Part shown: positions 17,637 to 26,198 of the stretch, one piece after another
How the letters are laid out: the number at the start of each line of letters is the position of its first letter
Position numbering within the stretch: position 1 is the stretch's first letter
DNA from: Lentzea guizhouensis
GTDB lineage: Bacteria; Actinomycetota; Actinomycetes; Mycobacteriales; Pseudonocardiaceae
DNA length: 64,000 nucleotides
Assembly (NCBI RefSeq): GCF_001701025.1
Contig: NZ_CP016793.1
Span: forward strand, 6,944,001 to 7,008,000
Reading direction: 5' to 3'
Program-made: the position numbers and the translations under genes
The notes under the pieces: generated by a model
Seen by the model: the letters and a program-made list of their open reading frames with translations, nothing else
The model's database searches: none
Told to the model about the DNA's origin: nothing

Positions 17637-18726
17637 CCTCGACTGCCTTCTCGGACGGACGGGGCTGCCCAACAGCCCTGTTCAGGTCCACGTCGAGCAC
17701 GCCCCGCGTCCGCGCCGCGTGCTCGTGCCAGCCGCGCTGGTCCCGCCGGAACACCGGGAACACGAACGTCCCGACCACCACGAGTGCGACCACGACCAGG
17801 TCGAACCTGCCCACGCCGAGCCACGGCGACACCACCGTCGCGTACGCCACCAGGCCGGTCACGCCGAGCAGCTCCCGCAGCGCGATCTGGGCGGGGTTCG
17901 CGCGCGAGCCGTCCCACTTCCTGGTCCGGTACCGCATCAGCCAGCTGCCCGGGGTCACCCCTCCGGTGGCCGCCGGCAGCACGACCCGCAACCCGACCAG
18001 GACCGCGACGGCCCAGCGCGGGTCCGGCAGCGCCAGCTTCGCGAGCAGCACGACCGGCAGCAGGTCGACGACCAGCGCGACGAACCTGCGCGGCACGGTC
18101 ACCGTGCCGGCCGGGGCGGTCGCGTCGTCGGAGTGCGGCACCGTCGGCACCACCAGGGCGGCGGGTGCGAGCATCCAGCCCACCAGCGCGCCGGCGGTGT
18201 TGGAGATCAGGTCGTCGACGTCGGAGATCCGGTACGGGCACGGGTAGTAGCCGAAGTTGCCGGTGTACTGGACCACCTCGACGGCCAGCGAGATGCCCAT
18301 GCCGATGGCGATGACGGCGAGCGGGCCGCGCCGGTAGGCCTTGCGCAGCACGATGCCCAACGGCACGAACAGCACGAGGTTGAACATCTGCTGCATGAAC
18401 ACCTGCGACGTCACCATCGCCACGACGCCCGAACTCCCGTTCGCCGCCATGTTGTTGGTCATGTCGGTGACCCATTGGAACGGCACCAGCGACAGCATCT
18501 GCTCGCCCTGGCACACCTGGGACCGGTCGGCCGGGAAGGGCAGGAAGATCAACGCCAACGCGACGAGCCCGTAAGCCAGAAGTCCGTACAGCACAAAAGC
18601 GCGCCGGGGTTCGATTCGCCCGAAACGCCAGTAATGCAACAAAACCAGGGGAGCGAGCACCAACAAACCGATGCCCACGAACGCCGTGAAACCCGTTCGA
18701 GCGGTCTCCCAGTACGACGCAATCAT
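17617..18726 (-). CDS. VanZ-RDD fusion membrane protein
   Basis: 369 residues. The N-terminal VanZ-like half (about 1-200) has FVPLGIVLRKAYRRG, SLAVEVVQYTGNFGYYPCPY and RISDVDDLISNTAGALVGW, which are typical VanZ motifs. The C-terminal half carries an RDD-like membrane domain (RRFVALVVDLLPVVLLAKL, then TPGSWLMRYR). Eight or nine membrane helices are expected. VanZ proteins have been linked to teicoplanin resistance, but most are of unknown function. The 3' end overlaps the kinase gene. Confidence 0.82.
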   Translation of the reverse strand: MIASYWETARTGFTAFVGIGLLVLAPLVLLHYWRFGRIEPRRAFVLYGLLAYGLVALALIFLPFPADRSQVCQGEQMLSLVPFQWVTDMTNNMAANGSSGVVAMVTSQVFMQQMFNLVLFVPLGIVLRKAYRRGPLAVIAIGMGISLAVEVVQYTGNFGYYPCPYRISDVDDLISNTAGALVGWMLAPAALVVPTVPHSDDATAPAGTVTVPRRFVALVVDLLPVVLLAKLALPDPRWAVAVLVGLRVVLPAATGGVTPGSWLMRYRTRKWDGSRANPAQIALRELLGVTGLVAYATVVSPWLGVGRFDLVVVALVVVGTFVFPVFRRDQRGWHEHAARTRGVLDVDLNRAVGQPRPSEKAVEDAPAAG

Positions 18727-18874
18727 TTGTTCTTCACCGCTCCGGGTCGGTCAGCACACTGAGTGCTCTCCAGTGCCCGTTGGCGATGCATCTTCAAACC
18801 ACTTCCGGAGAACATCCGTCCGACGGCCGCACCCGGTGCGGCCGATCAGTCGGCGGTACCGTCCACTCCGGAAC

Positions 18875-19258
18875 TCAGCCGGCGGTGCGCCCGCTGTGCC
18901 CGGCGGCCAGGGCCTGGTCCACGTCCGGGTACAGCTCCAGGACCTGCTCCAACCCGGACGCCTCGATCGGGCGCAGCACGATCCGATGAGCCGCCACGAC
19001 CCGGAACGGCACCCGCGCGGACCTGGCCTGACGCTGCCGCACGAGCAGTTCGTTGAGCCCGGCGGAACCGAAGAACGTGACGCCGGACAGGTCGGCCACG
19101 ACGGGGAACGGCGACGTCGCCATCGCGAGCGCGACCTCGAGCTCGTTGCTGAGCTGCGCAACGGAGTCCTGGTCCAGCTCACCGAAGGCGCGCACGACGA
19201 CGGCAAGGCCGTCGACCTCGCGCTGGACGTGCAACGGGCAGTGGAAGGTGTTGGGCAT
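18875..19258 (-). CDS. STAS-domain anti-anti-sigma factor-like protein
   Basis: A 127-residue single STAS domain: VVVRAFGELDQDSVAQLSNE, FPVVADLSGVTFFGSAGLNE with the conserved serine at the usual phosphorylation site, and VPFRVVAAHRIVLRPIEASG. This is the SpoIIAA/RsbV-type substrate of RsbW-like kinases. The ATG at 19258 has GAGGAGG eight bases upstream. It stands alone, about 7.5 kb from the RsbW-like genes at 1958-11296, and could be a partner for one of them; that is inference. Confidence 0.87.
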   Translation of the reverse strand: MPNTFHCPLHVQREVDGLAVVVRAFGELDQDSVAQLSNELEVALAMATSPFPVVADLSGVTFFGSAGLNELLVRQRQARSARVPFRVVAAHRIVLRPIEASGLEQVLELYPDVDQALAAGHSGRTAG

Positions 19259-19395
19259 TGCGGGTGCCTCCTCGCTCGTCCCGACCTGAAGTCGGAGGTG
19301 GGGACGCAGCTGCAGGCTCAACCGCTCACGGTGAACTGTAGTCCAGGTTTCGGTGAATGCACACCGAGCGCGTTTTCGATCACCATGTGGGAGCG

Positions 19396-20670
19396 TCACA
19401 CCGGCGTTCTGGCCGCCGCCGCTCCGCCCTTCTGCCGCCGTTTGCGGTCGAGGAACCACATCACCGGCGACGCCGACAGCCCGTGCACCACGACCGACCC
19501 GATGATCACCAACCCGGCGATCCGCCAGATCGTGTCGTGGTCGGCGAAGTTCCCCTTGTGCAACGCGTAGGTGACGTAGAACAGCGACCCGACGCCCCGC
19601 ACGCCGAAGAACGCGATCACGGTCCGCTCCCGCGCCCCGGTCTTGCCGCGCAGCAACCCGATCCACCCCGCCAGCGGCCGGATCACGAGCAGGACCACCG
19701 CCGCGACCGCGATCTCCTGCCACCGCAGGCCCGCGAGCAACCCGCTGACCGCCGCGCCACCGAGCAGGAACACGATCAGCACCGTGAGCATCCGCTCGGC
19801 CTGCTCGACGTACCGGTGCAGCACCTGGTGGTAGCCGTGGTGCCGTTCCCCCGCCCTGATCGTGCAGGCGCAGACGAACACCGCCACGAACCCGTAGCCC
19901 TCGGCCAGCTCCGTGACCCCGTAGGCGAGGAACGTCGCCGCGAGCGCCACGAACCCCTCCGCGTGCTCGGCCAGGCGGAACTTCTCCGACGGCGCCGAGA
20001 AGAACAGCTTCCCCAGCAACCACCCCACGCCGACCCCGATCGCCAGCCCGCAGGCGAGCCGCCACAGCACGTCCAGCGCGAGCCACTCCCCGAGCCACTG
20101 CGACGGCGCGGCCCCGGCGATGCTGATGGCGATGGCGGCGTAGGTGAACGGAAACGCCAGCCCGTCGTTGAGCCCGGCCTCCGACGTCAACGCGAACCGC
20201 GCCTCGTCCTCGTCCTCGTCGGGGTTCTCGGCGGGTTCGGCGACCTGCACCTCGCTGGCGAGCACGGGGTCGGTCGGCGCGAGCGCCGCCGCCAGCAGCA
20301 CCGACGAGGCCACCCCCAGCCCCAGCGCACCCCATCCCAGCAGCCCGACCGCGAGCATCGACAACGGCATCGTGATCGCGAGCAACCGCCAGGTCGTCGC
20401 CCAGCCGCGCAGGCTGACCACCCGGTTGAGCGCGAGCCCGGCGCCCATCAGCGAGATGATCACGCAGATCTCGGTGAGGTGCAGCAGCACGCTCGCGTGC
20501 TCGTCGGGATCGGGGTTCGGCAGCGTGTCGAGCACCGAGAACGTCAGCGCGCCCGCGCCGAGAAACAGCATCGGCATGGAGATCGGGACACGCGCGAGCA
20601 GCCGGGGGAGCAACGCGGCGGCGAGCGTCGCCAGCCCCGCGCCGGTGTAGAGCAGGGAGCTCGGGTCCAC
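19396..20670 (-). CDS. CPA1-type Na+(K+)/H+ antiporter
   Basis: 424 residues with about twelve membrane helices. LAAALAPTDPVLASEVQVAE and LTSEAGLNDGLAFPFTYAAI are the conserved CPA1/NhaP antiporter motifs with the ion-binding Asn-Asp pair; an acidic loop (NPDEDEDE) lies between them. GVRGVGSLFYVTYAL is also typical. The GTG at 20670 starts VDPSSLLYTG just before the first helix. It exchanges monovalent cations for protons at the cell membrane. It is divergent from a broken gene at 20755. Confidence 0.85.
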   Translation of the reverse strand: MDPSSLLYTGAGLATLAAALLPRLLARVPISMPMLFLGAGALTFSVLDTLPNPDPDEHASVLLHLTEICVIISLMGAGLALNRVVSLRGWATTWRLLAITMPLSMLAVGLLGWGALGLGVASSVLLAAALAPTDPVLASEVQVAEPAENPDEDEDEARFALTSEAGLNDGLAFPFTYAAIAISIAGAAPSQWLGEWLALDVLWRLACGLAIGVGVGWLLGKLFFSAPSEKFRLAEHAEGFVALAATFLAYGVTELAEGYGFVAVFVCACTIRAGERHHGYHQVLHRYVEQAERMLTVLIVFLLGGAAVSGLLAGLRWQEIAVAAVVLLVIRPLAGWIGLLRGKTGARERTVIAFFGVRGVGSLFYVTYALHKGNFADHDTIWRIAGLVIIGSVVVHGLSASPVMWFLDRKRRQKGGAAAARTPV

Positions 20671-20754
20671 TGTGCGCCATCCGTTCGCTGAAAGGCACCT
20701 GGTACCCGGACGGGTGAACCGCAAACCTGGCGCGGCCCGTGCCAAGATCTCCGC

Positions 20755-21693
20755 GTGAGGCCGGACGTCACCGCCGCGACCTGGGCGGACGAGCAGGTCG
20801 CCCGCAGCAGCGTGGCCGCCGCCTACCTGGACCACCGCGAGTCCGCCGCGGACGTCACCGCCGCGACCTGGGCGGACGAGCAGGTCGCCCGCGTCCGCGA
20901 CGACCCGGCCGGTCGCCTGGCGTTGATGGAACGCTGCTACCACGGCCCGCTCGGCACCGCGCCTCGGCACCTGCCGTTCCGTCGCGCGGCGCGGTCGTTC
21001 ATGCGCTGGCAGCTCCGCGGGCGCGGCCGGCGTTCGGCGACCGCCCCGGCAGTCCGTGGTGGCGCGCGGTCAACGAACGCATCCTGCGCGACGGCTGTGA
21101 GGCGGTGGCACTGAGCGGCGGGCTGGCCGGTCCGCCCTCGTCGACCGCGGCGGGCACTGGTTCGACTTCGCCCGCAACCCCACCGCGCAGGCCTGGTACC
21201 GGGCCCACAACAGCAGCGTGGCCGCCGCCTACCTGGACCACCGCGAGTCCGCCGAGGCGGAGAACGAGCCCGAGCGCTTCTTCCTGAACGTCGTTCTCGC
21301 CGCGTCCTCTTCACCCACGCCCTGGTCGCCGCACCTCGCCTCGCGGCCGGCTGGCTGCACCGCCTCGCGCCCCACCTCGGCGACCCGCGGCTCGGCATGA
21401 CCGGCATGTTCCTGCAGCTCTCCCGCGTGCTGCCGGACCAGTACCCGCTGCGCGACACCGTGCAGTCCTACCTGGCCGAGGAACACGGGATCGGCAGAGT
21501 GATCGACTTCGGCCTGATCGTGCCGAGGCTGCAGCAGCTCTACGAGTGGTCCGCGCACGAGCTCGAAGCGCCGGGCCTGCTTCGCTTCATCGACGACGGC
21601 GCCCCCACCTACGCGTGGCCGCGCGAACAGCGCCACGTGTGGGCGCCACCGCGCTCACCCCTCATCTCGGCCGTGCACCGGCTCCTCAGCTGA
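20755..21693 (+). pseudogene. Broken actinobacterial conserved hypothetical gene with internal duplications
   Basis: The GTG at 20755 begins a protein (WADEQVARVRDDPAGRLALM, CYHGPLGTAPRHLPFRRAA, FMRWQLR) that I match from memory to a family of roughly 270-residue actinobacterial proteins of unknown function. The frame then shifts several times: SPWWRAVNERILRDGCEAVA is in frame 3, AQAWYRAHNSSVAAAYLDH in another frame, and MTGMFLQLSRVLPDQYPL to the end in frame 1. Near the start an 87-bp insert duplicates the first 42 bp of the family region and also contains a 42-bp copy of DNA found again at 21212-21253. The gene cannot give the full protein as written. Decay or misassembly are both possible. 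Confidence 0.65.
20764..20892 (+). repeat. Two exact 42-bp direct repeats around a transposed 42-bp segment
   Basis: The 42 bp at 20764-20805 (starts GACGTCACCGCCGCG, ends CAGGTCGCCCGC) recur exactly at 20851-20892. Between them, 20806-20847 is an exact copy of 21212-21253 from the same gene (starts AGCAGCGTGGCC, ends CGCGAGTCCGCC). All copies keep the same codon phase. Confidence 0.9.
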
Positions 21694-21737
21694 CCCGAGA
21701 GCCGCGTGCACCGTGATTCCCCTGAGAGGAAGGAAAC

Positions 21738-22496
21738 TCAGGCCGCCAGCGCGGGTCCGAGCAGCAGGCCGCCGTCCACCACGAACTCCGCGCCCGTCGT
21801 GAACGACGCCTCGTCCGAGGTCAGGTGCAGCAGCAGTGCGGTGATCTCCGCCGGTTCCGCCAGGCGCGGGATCGCGTACCCGGCGGGGGAGAAGAGGTCG
21901 CCGATCGCGGGCTGCCCCGGCGCGACGGGCTCGGTGATGAACGGCGTCGACACGACACCGGGGTGGATGGAGTTGACCCTGATCCGGTCGCGGCCCAGCT
22001 CCAGCGCGGCGGTCCTGGTGAGCCCGCGCAACGCCCACTTGCTCGCCGCGTAGGCCGCGTAGTACGGCGAGCCGACGTTGGCCATCGTGGAGGCGATGGT
22101 GGTGATCGACCCGCCTCCGCCACGCCTGATCGACGGTGCCACGTGCTTGATGCCGAGGAACTGGCCGGTCAGGTTGACGTCGATCGTCCGCTGCCAGACG
22201 GCGAGGCCGGTGTCCTCGATCAACGCGGCGGGGTGCTGCACACCGGCGTTGTTGACCAGGACGGAGATCGGCCCGAACCGCTCCTCCGCCGCACCGACCG
22301 CGCCGGCCCACGCCTGCTCGTCGGTGACGTCTAGCCGCACGGACAGGGCGCGCTCGCCCAGCTCGGCCGCGAGCTCGTCGCCGTTGCGGGCCGCGACCAC
22401 GACGTTCGCGCCCTCGGCGTGGTAGCCGAGCACGTGGCTCCTGCCCATGCCACCGGTCGCCCCGGTGACGAACACGGTCTTGCCCTGGAAACGCAT
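21738..22496 (-). CDS. SDR-family oxidoreductase
   Basis: 252 residues of a classical short-chain dehydrogenase: cofactor motif TGATGGMGR at residue 10, LVNNAGVQHP, catalytic serine in ITTIASTMANVGS and YAAYAASK carrying the YxxxK pair, then HPGVVSTPFI. It would oxidise or reduce an alcohol/ketone with NAD(P). The ATG at 22496 lies 18 bp from the first palindrome shared with the divergent TetR gene, so TetR repression is likely. Substrate unknown. Confidence 0.88.
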   Translation of the reverse strand: MRFQGKTVFVTGATGGMGRSHVLGYHAEGANVVVAARNGDELAAELGERALSVRLDVTDEQAWAGAVGAAEERFGPISVLVNNAGVQHPAALIEDTGLAVWQRTIDVNLTGQFLGIKHVAPSIRRGGGGSITTIASTMANVGSPYYAAYAASKWALRGLTRTAALELGRDRIRVNSIHPGVVSTPFITEPVAPGQPAIGDLFSPAGYAIPRLAEPAEITALLLHLTSDEASFTTGAEFVVDGGLLLGPALAA

Positions 22497-22514
22497 CGCT
22501 GACCTCCGAGAGTG

Positions 22515-22577
22515 GTGAGTCGAGTGACTCGCCTCGGAACGGTAGGCCGTGCCGCGATGGTGAGTCAAGTGACTCAC
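22515..22577. promoter_or_regulatory. Paired TetR operators between SDR and TetR genes
   Basis: Two 18-bp sites lie 45 bp apart: 22515-22532 (GTGAGTCGAGTGACTCGC) and 22560-22577 (GTGAGTCAAGTGACTCAC). They match at 16 of 18 bases. The second is a perfect inverted repeat (GTGAGTCA, 2-bp spacer, TGACTCAC). Each flanks one of the two divergent genes, as expected for autoregulated TetR-SDR pairs. Confidence 0.8.
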
Positions 22578-22596
22578 CTCATGGCATACTGGCAGC

Positions 22597-23448
22597 GTGC
22601 CGACCTACCACCAGCGCCTGGCCGAGCAGAAGCGGACGGCGATCGTCGACGCCGCGACCGCGCTGTTCCTGGAGTCCGGCTACGACAAGACCTCGCTGGC
22701 ACGCATCGCCGACGCCGCCGAGGTGTCGAAGGCGACGCTGTTCAAGCAGTTCCCGACGAAGGCGGAGCTCTTCGACGCGATCGTCACGGACTACTGGCGC
22801 ACCGAGGACGGCGCGCTCACCCCACCGCCCGGCGATCCCGCCGCGGGCCTGACGGTGCTGGGCAACCGGTACGTGGCGCTGCTGACCAGGCCGGGCATGG
22901 TCGCGCTGTTCCGGATCGTGATCGCCGAGGCGCCGCGGTTCCCCGAGCTCGGGCAGACCCAGGAGGTGTCGAAGGCGACGCTGTTCAAGCAGTTCCCGAC
23001 GAAGGCGGAGCTCTTCGACGCGATCGTCACGGACTACTGGCGCACCGAGGACGGCGCGCTCACCCCACCGCCCGGCGATCCCGCCGCGGGCCTGACGGTG
23101 CTGGGCAACCGGTACGTGGCGCTGCTGACCAGGCCGGGCATGGTCGCGCTGTTCCGGATCGTGATCGCCGAGGCGCCGCGGTTCCCCGAGCTCGGGCAGA
23201 CCCAGTTCAAGCTGGGCAAGCAGCCGTTCTTCGACGCCGTGCGCGACTACCTGGCCGCCGAGTCGCAGGCGGGCACGCTGGTGGTCGACGACCCGGTGTC
23301 GGCCGCCACCCAGTTCCTCGGGATGATCTCGAACTTCGCGTTCTGGCCCCGGATGCTGCTGGTGAACTGGGCGCCGACCGAGAAGGCGATGGCGAAGTCG
23401 GTGGACGAGGCCGTGCGGACGGTCCTGGCCCGGTACGCCAAGGTCTAG
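22597..23448 (+). CDS. TetR-family regulator with internal 81-residue tandem duplication
   Basis: 283 residues, against about 200 usual for the family. The N-terminal helix-turn-helix reads DAATALFLESGYDKTSLARI, then ADAAEVSKATLFKQFPTKAE. From EVSKATLF to ELGQTQ the sequence is repeated exactly and in frame, so the recognition helix and the first ligand-domain helices occur twice. The C-terminal part (FFDAVRDYLAAESQAG onward) is normal. The gene is divergent from the SDR gene and preceded by paired palindromic operators. Whether the protein folds or binds DNA in this form is doubtful; without the duplication it would be a standard 202-residue TetR. Confidence 0.85.
   Translation: MPTYHQRLAEQKRTAIVDAATALFLESGYDKTSLARIADAAEVSKATLFKQFPTKAELFDAIVTDYWRTEDGALTPPPGDPAAGLTVLGNRYVALLTRPGMVALFRIVIAEAPRFPELGQTQEVSKATLFKQFPTKAELFDAIVTDYWRTEDGALTPPPGDPAAGLTVLGNRYVALLTRPGMVALFRIVIAEAPRFPELGQTQFKLGKQPFFDAVRDYLAAESQAGTLVVDDPVSAATQFLGMISNFAFWPRMLLVNWAPTEKAMAKSVDEAVRTVLARYAKV
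22720..23205 (+). repeat. Exact 243-bp in-frame tandem duplication inside tetR
   Basis: 22720-22962 and 22963-23205 appear identical base for base. The unit begins GAGGTGTCGAAGGCGACG and ends CTCGGGCAGACCCAG. Its length is a multiple of three, so the reading frame is kept. The lack of any difference points to a very recent event or an assembly duplication. Confidence 0.95.
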
Positions 23449-23449
23449 C

Positions 23450-23485
23450 GGCTCGTCGCGGACCCGTGCGGGCCCGCGACGAGCC
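23450..23485. terminator. Hairpin between convergent tetR and catalase genes
   Basis: A perfect 12-bp stem, GGCTCGTCGCGG (23450-23461) with CCGCGACGAGCC (23474-23485), and a 12-nt loop lie between the stops of the two convergent genes. There is no T-run, as is usual for high-GC actinomycete terminators. It could serve both directions. Confidence 0.75.
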
Positions 23486-23490
23486 CGGGT

Positions 23491-24957
23491 TCACAGCGCG
23501 CCGATCGCCTCGCACGCCTTGCGCACGCCCTCGCCGTACGCGGGATCCGCCTGGCCGCAGTGGAAGATGTGCTTCTCGACGGTCTCCTTGCGCGCACCCT
23601 TGATCGCCCGCGCGGTGTTGTCGAACAGCCGCTGCTGCTCCTCGCCGCTCATCAACCGGAACAGGTCGCCCGGCTGCTCGAAGTAGTTGTCGTCGTCCTC
23701 GCGGAAGTCGAACCGGTCCGCCGTGGCGCCGACGGCCTGGCGCGGCTCGGCGTAGGCGGGCTGCTCCGCCCAGCGCCCGAAGTTGTTCGGCTGGATGCCG
23801 GGCACGCCGCCCTGGTTGCCGTCGACCCGCATCGCGCCGTCGCGGTGGTAGCTGTTCACCAGGCGGGCGCCGGTGGGGTGGTTGACCGGGATCTGGTGGT
23901 GGTTCACGCCGAGCCGGTAGCGGGCGGCGTCGCCGTAGGAGAAGAGCCTGCCCTGCAACATCTTGTCGGGGCTGAGCGAGATGCCGGGCACGACGTTGGC
24001 CGGGGTGAACGCGACCTGCTCGACGTCGGCGAAGTAGTTGTCCGGGTTGCGGTCCAGGCGCAGCTCGCCCGCCTCGACCAGCGGGTAGTCCTTCTTGCTC
24101 CACACCTTGGTGAGGTCGAAGGGGTGGAAGCGGTAGCTCGCGGCGTCGGCCTCCGGCATGAGTTGGAGGTAGAGCTTCCACGTTGGGAACTGGCCGCGTT
24201 CGATCGAGTCGTAGAGGTCGCGCTGGTGCGACTCGCGGTCGCGGCCGATCAACTGCCCGGCCTGTTCGTCGGTGAGGTTCTCGATGCCCTGCTGGGTGCG
24301 GAAGTGGAACTTGACCCAGTGCCGCACGCCGTCGGCGTTGACCATGCTGTAGGTGTGCGAGCCGAAGCCGTGCATGTGCCGGTAGGAACGCGGGATGCCG
24401 CGGTCGCTCATCACGATCGTCACCTGGTGCAGCGCTTCCGGGAGGTTCGTCCAGAAACCCCAGTTGTTCTCGGGGTCGCGCATGTTGGTCCGCGGGTCGC
24501 GCTTCACGGCGTGGGCGAGGTCGGGGAACTTCAACGGGTCGCGGAAGAAGAAGGCCGGCGTGTTGTTGCCGACCACGTCCCAGTTGCCCTCGCCGGTGTA
24601 GAAGCGGGTCGCGAAACCGCGGATGTCCCGCTCGGCGTCGGCCGCGCCGCGCTCGCCGGCCACCGTCGAGAACCGCACGAACGTCTCGCACTGGTTGCCG
24701 ACCGAGCTGAACAGCGCGGCACTGGTGTACGCGGTGAGGTCGGCGGTGACGGTGAACGTGCCGAACGCGCCGGAACCCTTGGCGTGCATGCGCCGTTCGG
24801 GGATGACCTCGCGGTCGAAGTGGGCGAGCTTCTCCAGCAGCCACAGGTCCTGCAGCAGCACCGGGCCGCGGGGACCGGCGGTGAGGCTGTTCTGGTTGTC
24901 GGCGACGGGGGCGCCGGCGGCCGTGGTGAGCGGGGTGGTGTTGTCTTGGAACGACAT
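23491..24957 (-). CDS. katA: Monofunctional haem catalase
   Basis: 488 residues of the small-subunit clade 3 catalases. Active-site parts are [17 protein letters not shown] (distal His), [35 protein letters not shown] with the distal Asn region, and the proximal haem ligand Tyr in [16 protein letters not shown]. It breaks hydrogen peroxide into water and oxygen in the cytoplasm. It follows a Fur-family gene by 18 bp on the same strand, the standard furA/catR-catalase arrangement, so it is probably co-transcribed and repressed by that regulator. Confidence 0.96.
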   Translation of the reverse strand: MSFQDNTTPLTTAAGAPVADNQNSLTAGPRGPVLLQDLWLLEKLAHFDREVIPERRMHAKGSGAFGTFTVTADLTAYTSAALFSSVGNQCETFVRFSTVAGERGAADAERDIRGFATRFYTGEGNWDVVGNNTPAFFFRDPLKFPDLAHAVKRDPRTNMRDPENNWGFWTNLPEALHQVTIVMSDRGIPRSYRHMHGFGSHTYSMVNADGVRHWVKFHFRTQQGIENLTDEQAGQLIGRDRESHQRDLYDSIERGQFPTWKLYLQLMPEADAASYRFHPFDLTKVWSKKDYPLVEAGELRLDRNPDNYFADVEQVAFTPANVVPGISLSPDKMLQGRLFSYGDAARYRLGVNHHQIPVNHPTGARLVNSYHRDGAMRVDGNQGGVPGIQPNNFGRWAEQPAYAEPRQAVGATADRFDFREDDDNYFEQPGDLFRLMSGEEQQRLFDNTARAIKGARKETVEKHIFHCGQADPAYGEGVRKACEAIGAL

Positions 24958-24975
24958 CAGGTGAACCTTCTCCGA

Positions 24976-25392
24976 TCAGGGACTCTGCACACCGGGCCGG
25001 CACGCGGGACACAGGCCCCGGTGCACGACCTCGGTCTCGTCGACGCGGAAACCGTGCGCCTGCGGGAACTCCGGTGGAGTTCCGGCACGCTCGACGTCGG
25101 CCACCGCGCCGCAGTCGCGGCACACCACGTGGTCGTGGTCGTGCCCGCGCAGCTCGAAGCGGGCGGGCGCACCGGTTTCCAGGCGGCGCACCAGCTTGGC
25201 CTCGGTCAGCGCCGTCAGCACGTCGTAGAGCGCTTGGGTGGACACGGATCCGATGTCCTCGCGGACGATCCGGCCCAGCTGGTCGACGTCGGCGTGCGGG
25301 TGGCTTTCCAGTGCCACCAGCACGGCGATCCGTTGTTTCGTGACCCTCAGCGAGGCGCCGCGCAACGTGGCGATCAGGTCGTCAGCGGGCAA
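24976..25392 (-). CDS. Fur-family regulator (CatR/PerR type)
   Basis: 138 residues. The N-terminal winged helix (LRVTKQRIAVLVALESHPHA, STQALYDVLTALTEAKLV) is followed by a metal-binding half with RGHDHDHVVCRDCGAVADVE and a second pair in HRGLCPACRP, suggesting a structural zinc site. It resembles the CatR/FurA proteins that repress a linked catalase until oxidised by peroxide. The TTG start at 25392 is supported by GAGGAG upstream. Its promoter region contains the palindromes at 25426-25449, shared with the divergent MOSC gene. Confidence 0.9.
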   Translation of the reverse strand: MPADDLIATLRGASLRVTKQRIAVLVALESHPHADVDQLGRIVREDIGSVSTQALYDVLTALTEAKLVRRLETGAPARFELRGHDHDHVVCRDCGAVADVERAGTPPEFPQAHGFRVDETEVVHRGLCPACRPGVQSP

Positions 25393-25425
25393 AGCGATCT
25401 CCTCGGGGGCGCTGGGCCGACTACT

Positions 25426-25449
25426 GAGTCCAACTAGTTAGGACTCCTA
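25426..25449. promoter_or_regulatory. Overlapping palindromic operators, fur / MOSC divergent promoter
   Basis: The arms GAGTCC and GGACTC surround AACTAGTT (25426-25446), which is itself palindromic. Overlapping it is TAGGACTCCTA (25439-25449). The same 11-mer occurs at 26931-26941 before the protoglobin gene. The first palindrome is a plausible Fur-family box; the shared 11-mer may bind the nearby MarR protein. Confidence 0.65.
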
Positions 25450-25518
25450 GCGACACTGTGCCATGCTGTGCGCGCTCGGGACAAGTAGTCCGGATCAGTT
25501 CAAGAAAACAGGGAGCCG

Positions 25519-26196
25519 ATGACCGACGCACGCGTGACGGTCGTGTCCACCGGTGCCGTGCGGCAGTTGCCGTGGCACGGCCGGGACGTCGCCACCGCCA
25601 TCGCGAAGACGCCCACGCCGGAGCCGGTCGAGGTAGGACTGCTCGGTCTCGCCGGTGACGAGCAGGGCGACCGGGAGAACCACGGCGGGCCGGACAAGGC
25701 GGTGCTGCTCTACCCCGGTGAGCACTACGCGGCGTGGGCGCAGGAGGTCGGTGAGCTCCCGATACCTGGGTTCGGCGAGAACCTGACCACCTCGGGGTTG
25801 CTGGAGACCGACGTCGTGCTCGGTGCGGTCTACGAGATCGGAACCGTTGTGCTGCAGGTGTCCCAGCCGCGCCGGCCCTGCTACAAGCTCGCCGCGCACC
25901 ACGGGATCGGCGACATGGCCGTGCGCACGCAACGCACCGGCCGCACCGGTTTCTACTGCCGGGTGCTGCGGCCGGGACAGCTGGTCCGCGGCGCCGGGGT
26001 GGTGCTGGTGACCAGGCCGTCGCACGGGATCACCGCGGCCGAGGTGCACCGCGTGGTCAACCTCGACCGCGACGACCTGGACGGCGCGCGGCGGTTGCTC
26101 GACCACGCCGGTGTGCTGCCGCAGTCGTGGGCGAAGATGCTGCACCGGCGGTTGGACGGGCGGCTCGACTCACAGGTGGAGCGCCTGCACGGCTGA
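25519..26196 (+). CDS. MOSC-domain protein (YiiM-like)
   Basis: 225 residues of the YiiM type. Typical parts are GLAGDEQGDRENHGGPDKAV, FGENLTTSGL, and SQPRRPCYKLAAHHG with the conserved cysteine that may bind a molybdenum cofactor or sulfur. The C-terminal 3-alpha segment (ITAAEVHRVVN...) is present. YiiM proteins reduce N-hydroxylated compounds in E. coli. The ATG at 25519 follows GGGAG. It faces the Fur gene, ends 3 bp from the convergent MarR gene, and its promoter shares a palindrome with the protoglobin operon, so a role in oxidative or nitrosative stress is plausible. Confidence 0.85.
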   Translation: MTDARVTVVSTGAVRQLPWHGRDVATAIAKTPTPEPVEVGLLGLAGDEQGDRENHGGPDKAVLLYPGEHYAAWAQEVGELPIPGFGENLTTSGLLETDVVLGAVYEIGTVVLQVSQPRRPCYKLAAHHGIGDMAVRTQRTGRTGFYCRVLRPGQLVRGAGVVLVTRPSHGITAAEVHRVVNLDRDDLDGARRLLDHAGVLPQSWAKMLHRRLDGRLDSQVERLHG

Positions 26197-26198
26197 CC

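Noticed and set aside
18608..18617. GGTTCGATTC, identical to a tRNA T-arm
   Set aside because: It lies inside the VanZ-RDD coding sequence; no acceptor, D-arm or anticodon stem can be built around it.
20755..23448. Transposon or integrase activity as cause of the duplications
   Set aside because: No transposase, terminal inverted repeats or target-site duplications are visible around the exact copies.
23560..25437. Long plus-strand open frame opposite catalase and Fur
   Set aside because: Both genes on the other strand are certain; the antisense product has no recognisable fold.
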